This document shows positions 27,078-35,154 of a stretch of 64,000 nt of DNA, in pieces. Position 1 is the first letter of the stretch, and each line of letters begins with the position of its first letter. Position numbers and translations under genes: made by a program. The stretch is from Devosia naphthalenivorans (lineage in GTDB: Bacteria; Pseudomonadota; Alphaproteobacteria; Rhizobiales; Devosiaceae), in contig NZ_PYVW01000015.1 of NCBI RefSeq assembly GCF_003056355.1, forward strand, positions 1 through 64,000, read 5' to 3'. The notes beneath the pieces are model-generated. The model was given only the letters and a program-made list of their open reading frames with translations. It did not search any database and was not told the DNA's origin.

Positions 27078-27641
27078 CTAGCGCTGCTCGCCCACCAGCC
27101 GGCTGACCCGGCTCCACAGATCCTCGATATTGTCGGCAAACTGCATTGCCTTGTCATAGCCTGTCAGCGAATGGGACAGCACATCGGCCGAATAGCCGCG
27201 CATCACCTCAAAGGCGCGATGGCGGTTCAGCATCACCACCGGCAGCGAACGTCCCTGCCCCTTGGCAGAGGTCCAGGCGCCAAACAGCGCCGTCGCCGAA
27301 GCCAGTGATCCCGGCAGCGCGACAAGGGCGCTCGCCGTCTGCGCTATCCGCGCCAGCCGCTCTTCCCGGCTGTCCAGAACGTGCAGCGTCACATCGCGCA
27401 GGGCAGCCGGCAGCACTATGCTCGTGTCGGCCACGATCTCGACTTGCCCACCCGCTGTCCGAGCGGCGGTTATCAGGGGAACTGGAATGATGCCGTTCTC
27501 GGCCAGCACGACAATCGAAGCACCGCGGCGAGCAAAATACGAGCCTGCTTGGCTCATGATCGAAGCACGCTCGGGGTCACCCGGCCCTTTATCGGAAGCA
27601 AAAACCGCAAGCACTTGCTTGTGAGCCACCGGTTCGGCCAT
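27078..27641 (-). CDS. SLOG/LOG-like Rossmann-fold protein
   Basis: 187-residue protein with the topology of the LOG/SLOG superfamily: an N-terminal VLAVFASDKG strand-loop, an alternating alpha/beta core, and SALVALPGSLASATALFGAW in the place of the PGGxGTxxE phosphate-binding motif. The second Gly, the Thr and the catalytic Glu of true LOG phosphoribohydrolases are missing, so cytokinin-riboside hydrolase activity is unlikely; a ligand-sensing role is possible. Its ATG lies three bases after the stop of the HerA-like ATPase gene, so the two are co-transcribed. Confidence 0.55.
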   Translation of the reverse strand: MAEPVAHKQVLAVFASDKGPGDPERASIMSQAGSYFARRGASIVVLAENGIIPVPLITAARTAGGQVEIVADTSIVLPAALRDVTLHVLDSREERLARIAQTASALVALPGSLASATALFGAWTSAKGQGRSLPVVMLNRHRAFEVMRGYSADVLSHSLTGYDKAMQFADNIEDLWSRVSRLVGEQR

Positions 27642-27643
27642 GC

Positions 27644-29131
27644 TCAGCGACCCCGCTTCAGGCTACCGAGAATGCCCCTTACAAGAGCGCTTCCCAGCCG
27701 GTTGGCAACGGTCCGCGCCAGCGAATTTATCGCTGCTTCGGCCGGCGTCTGGCGGCTGGAAGCCCGGCGCTGCCTGGGTTCCGCATAGGTCCGTTCACGC
27801 TTGGCCAGCTCATCGTCCTGGGCCTGCCGCTCCTCGGCCAGCTGCTTCTCCCGCGCCTTGCGCGCCAGGGTTTCAAAAGCGGATTCACGGTCCACAGTGG
27901 TGTCATAGAGCCCCGCAACCGGCGAATTCGCCATGATCAACCGCCGCTCCTCAGCCGTCAGCGGCCCCACCTGCGCCGAGGGCGGACGGATCAGCGTACG
28001 GCCCACCATCGAGGGCACGCCCTTGCTTTCCAGCACCGAAACCAGCGCCTCGCCAATCCCCAACTGCGTGATGACCTCTTCGGTCGAAAATTCCGGATTG
28101 GGCCGGAAGGTTTCGGCCGCCACCCGCACGGCCTTCTGCTCGCGTGGCGTATAGGCCCGCAAGGCGTGCTGCACCCGGTTGGACAATTGCGCCAGCACCG
28201 CCTCGGGAATGTCCACCGGGTTCTGCGTCACGAAATAAACGCCCACGCCCTTGGAGCGCACCAGCTTCACCACCTGCTCGACCTTGTCGATCAGCGCCTT
28301 GGGCGCATCGTCGAACAGCAAATGTGCTTCATCGAAAAAGAACACCAGCTTGGGTCGGTCTGGGTCGCCAATTTCGGGCAGTTCCTCGAACAGTTCGGAC
28401 AGCATCCAGAGCAAAAAAGTCGCGTAAAGACGCGGCGCGCGCATCAATTCGTCGGCCGCCAAAATGGAGATGAAGCCGCGCCCATCGCGGTCGGTCCGCA
28501 TCAGATCGGCGATCTCGAGCGCCCGCTCGCCAAAAAAGTTCTCCGCGCCCTGCTGCTCCAGCACCAGCAGCGCGCGCTGGATAGCGCCGATCGACGCGGT
28601 CGTCACATTGCCGTAGCGCGTGGAAATTTCCTTCGCGCGCTCCTGGATATCCACCAGCAAGGCGCGCAAATCCTTGAGATCGAGCAGCAACAGCCCTTCG
28701 TCATCGGCCAGCTTGAAGGCAATGTTCAACACGCCTTCCTGGGTATCGTTCAGTTCCAGCATACGGCTGAGCAACAGCGGTCCCATCTCGGATATCGTCG
28801 CCCGGATCGGATGACCCTGGCGCCCGAACAGATCCCAGAAAATCACCGGGAAGATATCATCCCTATAGTCGGCGAACCCGATTTCGGCGGCACGCTCACT
28901 CTGCCAATCCTGCGCCGCGCCCATCTTGCCGACGCCTGAAAGGTCTCCCTTGATGTCGGCGGCGAACACCGGCACGCCAGCGGCCGAAAATCCCTCCGCC
29001 AGCACCTGCAGCGACACCGTCTTGCCGGTGCCTGTTGCGCCCGTAATCAGGCCATGCCGATTGCCGTATCTGAGTGCCAGGTATTCAGGCCGCGTGCTGG
29101 TTCCCAGAAAGATCTTGTCGTCGGCCAGCAT
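27644..29131 (-). CDS. yjgR: HerA-like ATPase, DUF853/YjgR family
   Basis: 495-residue AAA-like ATPase. Walker A is GATGTGKT (residues 31-38) after the family N terminus KIFLGTS. Walker B is [15 protein letters not shown], and a further conserved stretch is [30 protein letters not shown] charged coiled-coil ([25 protein letters not shown]) precedes the C terminus. Length fits YjgR (about 500 aa). The family is related to HerA/FtsK DNA translocases, but its substrate is unknown. It forms an operon with the SLOG-like gene downstream. Confidence 0.9.
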   Translation of the reverse strand: MLADDKIFLGTSTRPEYLALRYGNRHGLITGATGTGKTVSLQVLAEGFSAAGVPVFAADIKGDLSGVGKMGAAQDWQSERAAEIGFADYRDDIFPVIFWDLFGRQGHPIRATISEMGPLLLSRMLELNDTQEGVLNIAFKLADDEGLLLLDLKDLRALLVDIQERAKEISTRYGNVTTASIGAIQRALLVLEQQGAENFFGERALEIADLMRTDRDGRGFISILAADELMRAPRLYATFLLWMLSELFEELPEIGDPDRPKLVFFFDEAHLLFDDAPKALIDKVEQVVKLVRSKGVGVYFVTQNPVDIPEAVLAQLSNRVQHALRAYTPREQKAVRVAAETFRPNPEFSTEEVITQLGIGEALVSVLESKGVPSMVGRTLIRPPSAQVGPLTAEERRLIMANSPVAGLYDTTVDRESAFETLARKAREKQLAEERQAQDDELAKRERTYAEPRQRRASSRQTPAEAAINSLARTVANRLGSALVRGILGSLKRGR

Positions 29132-29233
29132 CGCTTCACTCCAATGAACCTCTGGCCCTTATAGCCGCCCTGCTCCGGCAGGGACAATCCGTAACTCAGT
29201 TTTCCCTTCCGGACAGCACCTAGCTGGCACCAC

Positions 29234-30235
29234 CTACACCAGCACCGCCCGCAACACGCCCACATCGGCCCCGCGGACGCTCCTGATCGTCTGCTCCCTG
29301 AACCGCTCCAGCACCGCCCGCTGGCCCTCATCCGGCTCCGCATACCGCAGCAACAAACCCGCCAGCATGGCCTGCGACGCTGGAATATTGCCGTCATCAC
29401 ACTTCAGCGCATAACCCCAGCCCTTGTCGCGGATGGCGCCACATTGCACACCTTCGGCGCCCACCTTCTGCATCACCCGGCCGCCGAAAGCTTCCATGAT
29501 CAGCGTATCGGCATGGCCCGTTCCAGCCACCAGCAGCGGATGGCTCGTCGCGGCATCGAACAGCCGCCGGGAAGCGCTCGCCAGTTCCGGCGCAATCCCC
29601 TTGCCCGTCGCCATGCGCGCGAAGCCGAGCGCAAACGCCCGCAGCGGCGCCGCAAAGGTCGGGATTGAACAACCATCGGTGCCGCACCGGTCTTCGCTCA
29701 GCGGCTCGCCGATCACCGCTTCCACGGCAGCCCGCACGGCGCGCTGCACCTCGTGCTCGCGCCCGACATAACCCTTGGTGGGCACGCCCCTGGCCAGCGC
29801 CACGCTCAGCATGCCCGAATGCTTGCCTGAACAATTGTTGTGCAGCGGGCTCGGCTCCCCGCCAGACGCCCGCAGCGCTTCCCGCGCCGCAGAATTCGTC
29901 GGCGCGTGGGCGCCGCACTCCAGGTCCGCCGCCGAAAGCCCGATCCGGCTCAGCAGCCCCTTGGCCGTCGCCACATGCACATCCTCGCCATGGTGCGAGG
30001 CACAGGCCAGCGCCAATTCTTCATCGGTATGGTGGAACTTGCCCTCGGCCTCGCGCGCAAAGATAGCTAGCGCCTGCATGGACTTGATGGCCGAGCGGGG
30101 AAAAACCGGACGCTCTGTATCGCCGGCCGAAGCGATGACCTTGCCCTCGGCATCGACGATCGCGAAGGCGCCGCGATGGCGGTTTTCGACCCAGTTGCCC
30201 CTGACGGTTTCGGCGAGAATGGGATTGGCGTCCAT
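29234..30235 (-). CDS. L-asparaginase, Rhizobium etli (class 3) type
   Basis: 333-residue enzyme of the asparaginase family typified by the Rhizobium etli asparaginases, which hydrolyse asparagine to aspartate and ammonia. It is unrelated to E. coli AnsA/AnsB. The residues I recall from that family are at the same positions: Ser48 and Lys51 in RSAIKSMQ, Ser80 in CASHHGE, Cys135 and Lys138 in NNCSGKHSG, and Cys189 in CGTDGCS. The cysteine and lysine group forms a metal-binding site in the R. etli protein. No signal peptide, so cytoplasmic. No transporter or regulator is adjacent. Confidence 0.9.
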   Translation of the reverse strand: MDANPILAETVRGNWVENRHRGAFAIVDAEGKVIASAGDTERPVFPRSAIKSMQALAIFAREAEGKFHHTDEELALACASHHGEDVHVATAKGLLSRIGLSAADLECGAHAPTNSAAREALRASGGEPSPLHNNCSGKHSGMLSVALARGVPTKGYVGREHEVQRAVRAAVEAVIGEPLSEDRCGTDGCSIPTFAAPLRAFALGFARMATGKGIAPELASASRRLFDAATSHPLLVAGTGHADTLIMEAFGGRVMQKVGAEGVQCGAIRDKGWGYALKCDDGNIPASQAMLAGLLLRYAEPDEGQRAVLERFREQTIRSVRGADVGVLRAVLV

Positions 30236-30331
30236 AGATAAAACTCCGGTCCAGGCTGTCTTGAAGACAGCGCAGGACCGGAAAAGTCAACTGAGCATGG
30301 GAAGGAGGTCGGCACGAAAATCGGTGGAGGA

Positions 30332-30670
30332 TCAGATGTCCCAATCGCTCACCATGGTGAGGTAACGCGAATTGACCCAGCCGCGCGTGTCCCGAGCATC
30401 GACCAGGCACCAGTCGGCGCCGGTTTCCGCCTCGATGCAGCGCTCCACCCACACATGGTCGCCCGGCGCGAAGGCTCCCACCTTCTGGGAATAGCTGGCC
30501 GGCCATTTGCGGACGTTCAGATTATCCCACCGCGCAACGTCGGTCACCTTGGCCAGTTGGTCTACATCATAGCCGGCTGCCATTGCGGGTTGTACGGCGA
30601 AGGCGCCGGCGGCGGTGATCACCAGGCCACACAGGGCGGCGACCAGAACTTTTTCCTGTTTCTTGTTCAT
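30332..30670 (-). CDS. Exported SH3-domain protein
   Basis: 112-residue protein with a signal peptide (about residues 1-31, ending AMAA) and a bacterial SH3-like domain: LNVRKWPASYSQKVGAFAPGD at its start and GWVNSRYL at its end, with two cysteines (ERCIEAETGADWC) that may form a disulfide. Such domains bind peptidoglycan or protein partners in the periplasm. Stand-alone gene. Confidence 0.82.
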   Translation of the reverse strand: MNKKQEKVLVAALCGLVITAAGAFAVQPAMAAGYDVDQLAKVTDVARWDNLNVRKWPASYSQKVGAFAPGDHVWVERCIEAETGADWCLVDARDTRGWVNSRYLTMVSDWDI

Positions 30671-30795
30671 CTCGAACTCTCCCTCAAGAGCGATTTCAAT
30701 TTCACTGGTCTGGAGCTTGCCACCCTGGCTTTGAACCGGCCCTGAGATTGCCGTTCATAAAGCGTTCATCGGCGTGGCAAACCCGTGACAAATCC

Positions 30796-31215
30796 TCACC
30801 GCATGTCGCGCTGGTGCACATAAAGGATGACGCCGTTATTGGCGCTGAACCGCACCGAAACCACGTCGTGCTGGTCATAATCCCGCGCCTTGAGGGCGTT
30901 GATCATCACCGGCTGGCTGGCGATCGGCAGCCGCAAAAGCTCGGCATTGCCATCGCGAAACAACGAGCCATAGGCATTGCGGGTGCGCATCGTGCCGTCT
31001 TCACAGACCGGGATCAGGACTGCACGGTGGCCGTTAAACGATTGAATCTCCGCAGGTTTTACCGACCGCATGAAGCCCATGATGTCGGTACAATCGGGGT
31101 CCGTCGCGGTGCTCGAGCCGGGCTGGCGCGGGTAGTTGGATTGGGCCTGGGCGCCCGTCGTGACCATGGCAGTCACGAGGCCGGCAATGATGGCGAGTGT
31201 GCTGAGTTTGCGCAT
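30796..31215 (-). CDS. Exported hypothetical protein
   Basis: 139-residue protein with a typical signal peptide (MRKLSTLAIIAGLVTAMV, cleavage near GAQA|QS). The mature ~115 residues contain two cysteines (DPDCTD, VCEDG), which suggests a periplasmic disulfide. I do not recognise the family. The C-terminal half is beta-rich (DVVSVRFSANNGVILYVH). Confidence 0.7.
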   Translation of the reverse strand: MRKLSTLAIIAGLVTAMVTTGAQAQSNYPRQPGSSTATDPDCTDIMGFMRSVKPAEIQSFNGHRAVLIPVCEDGTMRTRNAYGSLFRDGNAELLRLPIASQPVMINALKARDYDQHDVVSVRFSANNGVILYVHQRDMR

Positions 31216-31412
31216 TTGAAGTCTCCTCTGGGTAGCAATTGGTCCGGCCCTGCGCCGTCCTTGCTCCCATAAGGCGCCCCCGCCATTGAACCGCCCGTGA
31301 TCGCGCCGTTCATCGTCCGTTTACCTATCGAGCCGCTTGGCAGCCCACCGCCAGCGTGCCATGCTGGCCAGCAGGGCACGGCAGCTAAGTGCTTGAATAC
31401 GTGGAGGATCGA

Positions 31413-32270
31413 ATGCCCAAGGTGTTGGTAACAGGCGGCAGCGGCAAGCTTGGACGGGCCGTTTTGCGGGACCTCGTCGCGCATGGATACGACGTGCTGA
31501 ACCTCGACCAACAGGCTCTCCCAGAGCCGATTTGCCCCAGCGTTCGCATCGATCTGACCGATTTTGGGGAGGTTACGGCGGCCATTCTGGGCGGAGTCGA
31601 CGAGCGCGGCGGGCCGTTTGACGCCGTGGTCCACCTGGCCGCAATTCCCGCTCCGGGCCTTGCCGCCAATGCCCGCACCTTCGCCAACAACGTGCCCGCG
31701 ACCTACAATATCTTCGAAGCATGCCGCCTTTCCGGCGTCAAAAATATCGTTTTTGCTTCGAGCGAGACCGTACTTGGCCTCCCCTTTGCTTCGCCCCCGC
31801 CCTATGCGCCGGTGGACGAAGAGTACTTTCCGCGTCCCGAATCCGCTTACTCTCTCGGCAAGCTGCTGGACGAGACAATGGCCGCCCAGTTTTGCCGCTG
31901 GGATCCCGAACTTCGGATTGTCGGTTTGCGGTTTTCCAACGTCATGTACCCGGAAGACTACAAGGCCTTTCCCAAGTTCGACGCCGACCCACATGCCCGC
32001 AAGTGGAACCTCTGGGGTTACATCGATGCGCGCGATGGGGCACAGGCGGTTCGCCGCTCGATCCAGGCGGATTTTACCGGGTTCGAGGCCTTCATCATAG
32101 CCAATGCCGATACGGTCATGAGCCGGTCCAATATGTCGCTGCTGGCCGAGGTCTTTCCGCAGGTCCCGACCAAGGGCAACATCGCGACCAACAGCACTTT
32201 GCTCAGCATCGACAAGGCCAAGCGGATGCTGGGTTATTCGCCGCAGTTTTCCTGGCGGAACGAGGTTTAA
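31413..32270 (+). CDS. NAD-dependent epimerase/dehydratase
   Basis: 285-residue extended short-chain dehydrogenase. The nucleotide-binding motif is VTGGSGKLGRAVL near the N terminus, and the active site is the SSE motif of the central strand plus YSLGK (Tyr-x3-Lys). The NAD-dependent sugar epimerase/dehydratase family includes UDP-glucose 4-epimerase-like and uronate dehydrogenase-like proteins; the substrate cannot be read from the sequence. The ATG at 31413 follows GGAGG by five bases. Its end overlaps the convergent thiourocanate hydratase-like gene by 4 bp. Confidence 0.85.
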   Translation: MPKVLVTGGSGKLGRAVLRDLVAHGYDVLNLDQQALPEPICPSVRIDLTDFGEVTAAILGGVDERGGPFDAVVHLAAIPAPGLAANARTFANNVPATYNIFEACRLSGVKNIVFASSETVLGLPFASPPPYAPVDEEYFPRPESAYSLGKLLDETMAAQFCRWDPELRIVGLRFSNVMYPEDYKAFPKFDADPHARKWNLWGYIDARDGAQAVRRSIQADFTGFEAFIIANADTVMSRSNMSLLAEVFPQVPTKGNIATNSTLLSIDKAKRMLGYSPQFSWRNEV

Positions 32271-33928
32271 CCGACGGGAATATACCCGATCCCCTTGGCG
32301 GCGATCTCCTCAAGGCCCTCCTCATAGCCGGCGTCGGCGTAGCGCATCACGCCGAGCGCCGTGTCATTGGTGAGGGCATGCTCCAGCCGCTCGTCGGCGG
32401 CGGGTGTGCCATCGGCCACGACGGTTACACCGGCTGACGTCATGTATCCGGCATAGCCGCCACCGCCCGAATGGACCACCACAAGGTCGGCCATGGAGGA
32501 GCAGAGCAGCATGGCGTCGAGAATGGGCCAATCCGCGATCGCGTCCGAGCCGTCTTTCATTCGTTCGGTCATGATGTTGGGATGCGCCATGGCGCCGGCA
32601 TCAAGGTGATCGCGGCTGAAGGCAACAGGACCCGCCAGCGCTCCATCGGCCACCATCTGGTTGACGGCGCGGGCCAGCGCCGTGCGCTCGCCATGTCCGA
32701 GCCAGGCGATACGGGCCGGCAGGCCTTCGAAGGGCACATGCTGGCGCGCAAGCTTGATCCAGTTGGTGACGATCCTGTTGTCGGGGAACATCTCGAGCAG
32801 TTTGTCGTCGATGTTGCTGATGTCCTCGGGATCGCCCGACAGGGCCATCCAGCGGAATGGACCGACGGCGCGGGCGAAAAGCGGCCGCAGATAGGCTTCG
32901 GTGAAGATCTTGATGTCGAAGGCGTTGTCCACCCCGCCCGCCTTGGCCTGGGTGCGGATCAGATTGCCGTTGTCGAAGACCTCCGAGCCTGCCTGCTGGA
33001 AGGCCAGCATGGCACGGACATGGTCGGCGATGGAGGCGCGGCTGGCCGCCATGAGTTGCGATGGTCCCTCGACGCGCAGGCGCCGGACTTCGTCGAGCGA
33101 CATGCCCTTGGGCACATAGCCATAGACCAGATCATGCGCCGAGGTCTGGTCGGTGACGATATCGGGCACGATGCCGCGGCGCGCGATCTCGGGGTAGATC
33201 TCAGCCGCATTGCCGACGAGCCCGATCGATGTTGCCCGCTTCTCGGCAACGGCCCGGTCGATCATGGCCAAAGCGGTATCGAGATCGGGAGCAATTTCTT
33301 CGAGATAGCCAACCTGCTGGCGCTTGCGGGCGCGCTCAGGGTCGATGTCCACGCAGAGGATCGCCGCACCTGCCATGCGTCCGGCCAGTGGCTGCGCCCC
33401 GCCCATGCCACCCAGGCCCGCCGTCAGGATAAACCGTCCCGCGAGGTCTCCACCGAAGCGGTTTTCGGCAATACGCATGAAGATTTCATAGGTGCCTTGG
33501 ATGACGCCCTGGCTGCCGATATATTGCCAGGCGCCCGCAGTGAGCCCGCCCCAGCAGATCAAGCCTTTTCGCTCCAGCTCGTAGAACACTTCCGCCTTGG
33601 CCCACTGCCCCACAATGTTGCAGTTGGCCATGATCACCAAAGGCGCCTTGGCATGCGTTTTGAGCAGGCCGATTGGCTTGCCCGACTGGATGATCAGCGT
33701 CTGGTCCTCGTCCATGCGCAGCAGTGTTTCGACGATGGCCTTGTGGCTGGCCCAATTGCGCGCGGCCTTGCCAAGAGCTGCGTAGACGATCAACTCGTTC
33801 GGGTTCTCGCCGACAGCCAGCACGTTTTCCAGCAGCCGCAGCAGGGCTTCCTGTCGCCAGCCCCTGGCGCGGAGCTCAGGGCCGCCGGGGATGGGGAAAT
33901 TGGGATGGCGGGGGTTTGGTGTGGGCAT
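32267..33928 (-). CDS. Urocanase-family protein, probable thiourocanate hydratase
   Basis: 553-residue protein of normal urocanase length. NAD-binding features include FILTAGLGGMGGAQPLAGRM and the HSGGGGYAGYM C-terminal loop. In true urocanases the signature is FQGLPxRICW with Cys410 (Pseudomonas putida numbering). Here it reads FEGLPARIAW, with Ala408. Thiourocanate hydratases are urocanase relatives that hydrate the sulfur analogue in ergothioneine catabolism, and the neighbours support that role (see the DUF917, hydantoinase, carbamoylase and ergothionase entries). Automated annotation would call it HutU. No hutI or hutG lies nearby. The ATG at 33928 was chosen over a GTG six bases upstream. 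Identification as thiourocanate hydratase is inference. Confidence 0.72.
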   Translation of the reverse strand: MPTPNPRHPNFPIPGGPELRARGWRQEALLRLLENVLAVGENPNELIVYAALGKAARNWASHKAIVETLLRMDEDQTLIIQSGKPIGLLKTHAKAPLVIMANCNIVGQWAKAEVFYELERKGLICWGGLTAGAWQYIGSQGVIQGTYEIFMRIAENRFGGDLAGRFILTAGLGGMGGAQPLAGRMAGAAILCVDIDPERARKRQQVGYLEEIAPDLDTALAMIDRAVAEKRATSIGLVGNAAEIYPEIARRGIVPDIVTDQTSAHDLVYGYVPKGMSLDEVRRLRVEGPSQLMAASRASIADHVRAMLAFQQAGSEVFDNGNLIRTQAKAGGVDNAFDIKIFTEAYLRPLFARAVGPFRWMALSGDPEDISNIDDKLLEMFPDNRIVTNWIKLARQHVPFEGLPARIAWLGHGERTALARAVNQMVADGALAGPVAFSRDHLDAGAMAHPNIMTERMKDGSDAIADWPILDAMLLCSSMADLVVVHSGGGGYAGYMTSAGVTVVADGTPAADERLEHALTNDTALGVMRYADAGYEEGLEEIAAKGIGYIPVG

Positions 33929-33943
33929 GGTCACGTCTCTCAG

Positions 33944-34031
33944 CAGACCTCATCCTGAGCCTGTCGAAGGACGAGGTCGTGGCACCTCGGCAGGCGACCT
34001 CGTGGTTCGACAAGCTCACCATGAGGTCTCT
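33944..34031. repeat. Dispersed paired palindrome, copy 4, inside the operon
   Basis: Two facing units (AGACCTCATCCTGAGCCTGT and CAAGCTCACCATGAGGTCT) fill most of the 137 bp between the DUF917 gene and the thiourocanate hydratase-like gene. It would form a long hairpin in the transcript. Confidence 0.85.
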
Positions 34032-34065
34032 CGTACATCTACAGGGCGGAGGGCAAATAGCCGCC

Positions 34066-35154
34066 TTAACTCAACGCATACCTCGCCAATTCAATCCCCA
34101 TCCGTTCCTCGACAAATGGATACACTGCCGGGTCCAGCACGCTCGAACTCAGTGGAATACCGGTCTTTGGAACATGCAGCACGAACACATACATGCCGCG
34201 GCCCAGTTGCCCGACCGAGAGGGCCTGCCCGGCGGCGTCCAGTGTGGTGATCACATCGGGGAAGGTCGCGAGCCTTGTGCCGCCGGCGTCTTCCACGGCC
34301 ATGTATTCGTTCATGACGTGCAGCGTCGTCGCCTTGTCGCCCTCGCCGATGGTGATGCGGCCGATGTCGAAGGCTTCCCTGGTGTAGGTCACGTCAACAG
34401 CGGTGATGTAACCCTTGGTGAGAATGGTGCCGCCGGTGGTTTCGACGATGGCGTCGAGCATCTTGCCGGGGCCCTTGCCCTCGGCTGACATCATCGCGTC
34501 GCCCAGCTTCAGCGCCAGCGAAATGCCGCCGAGCGCCGCGTGCTTTTGCACATAGCTCGCGCGCAGTGGGTTGCGGCATGAGGCGATAAAGCCGCCGGAC
34601 ATATCGGCGGCAGTACGCAGGATGGGTGAGACTTTTGCCGTCGCGCCACGCGTCACCAGTTCGATATAGCGGTTCTCGGCGCGATTGCCGCCGACAGCGG
34701 TCTGGATCACCTGATCGGGCGATCCGGCCATGCCGATGGAACCCATGTCGCCGGTCGGATGGGCGCGGATATCGCCCACGGCATCCACCACCTTGGTGCC
34801 CAGGATGGCGGAAGGTAGCCAGCCGTTGAGGGTGGATGACTTGCCGTTCTGGCCGACCATCAACCCGCTGACCTTCTCGCCCAGCGCGTCCTGCAGCAAT
34901 TGCACGGCCTTGACATAGTCGACGCCCTGCATTTCCCACGGCGTGGTGGAGGCCGGCGCGCCGATTGCTGCGGCCGTCGCAACCCAATCGTCGGCATCGA
35001 GTTCTTCGATACTCACCAATTCCGGCTTGCCGATGCTGACGGCAGCCTTGCCCAGCATGCGGCCGTGATCAGCCCAGCCACCGCCACCCGCCGCATAGAC
35101 GGAACCGCCACGAACGGCAGCCTCGACGTCCTTTTCGGTCAGGATGCGCCCCAT
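34066..35154 (-). CDS. DUF917 family protein, candidate thiohydantoin desulfurase
   Basis: 362-residue protein of the DUF917 family: an N-terminal AAVRGGSVYAAGGGGWADHG glycine-rich loop, a central MGSIGMAGSPDQVIQTAVGGNR segment, and KGYITAVDVTYTREAFDIG. DUF917 proteins often neighbour hydantoinase genes and lack a well-known activity. The bacterial ergothioneine pathway needs an enzyme that removes sulfur from the thiohydantoin intermediate, reported as a new enzyme type. This is the only unassigned enzyme in an otherwise complete set, so it is the candidate by elimination. Its ATG shares one base with the stop of the carbamoylase gene, so the two are translationally coupled. Confidence 0.6.
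   Translation of the reverse strand: MGRILTEKDVEAAVRGGSVYAAGGGGWADHGRMLGKAAVSIGKPELVSIEELDADDWVATAAAIGAPASTTPWEMQGVDYVKAVQLLQDALGEKVSGLMVGQNGKSSTLNGWLPSAILGTKVVDAVGDIRAHPTGDMGSIGMAGSPDQVIQTAVGGNRAENRYIELVTRGATAKVSPILRTAADMSGGFIASCRNPLRASYVQKHAALGGISLALKLGDAMMSAEGKGPGKMLDAIVETTGGTILTKGYITAVDVTYTREAFDIGRITIGEGDKATTLHVMNEYMAVEDAGGTRLATFPDVITTLDAAGQALSVGQLGRGMYVFVLHVPKTGIPLSSSVLDPAVYPFVEERMGIELARYALS

Noticed and set aside
27644-29131. Anti-phage HerA-based defence system
   Set aside because: The ATPase is of the widespread YjgR/DUF853 type. There is no SIR2, DUF4297 or nuclease partner, so a defence call is unsupported.
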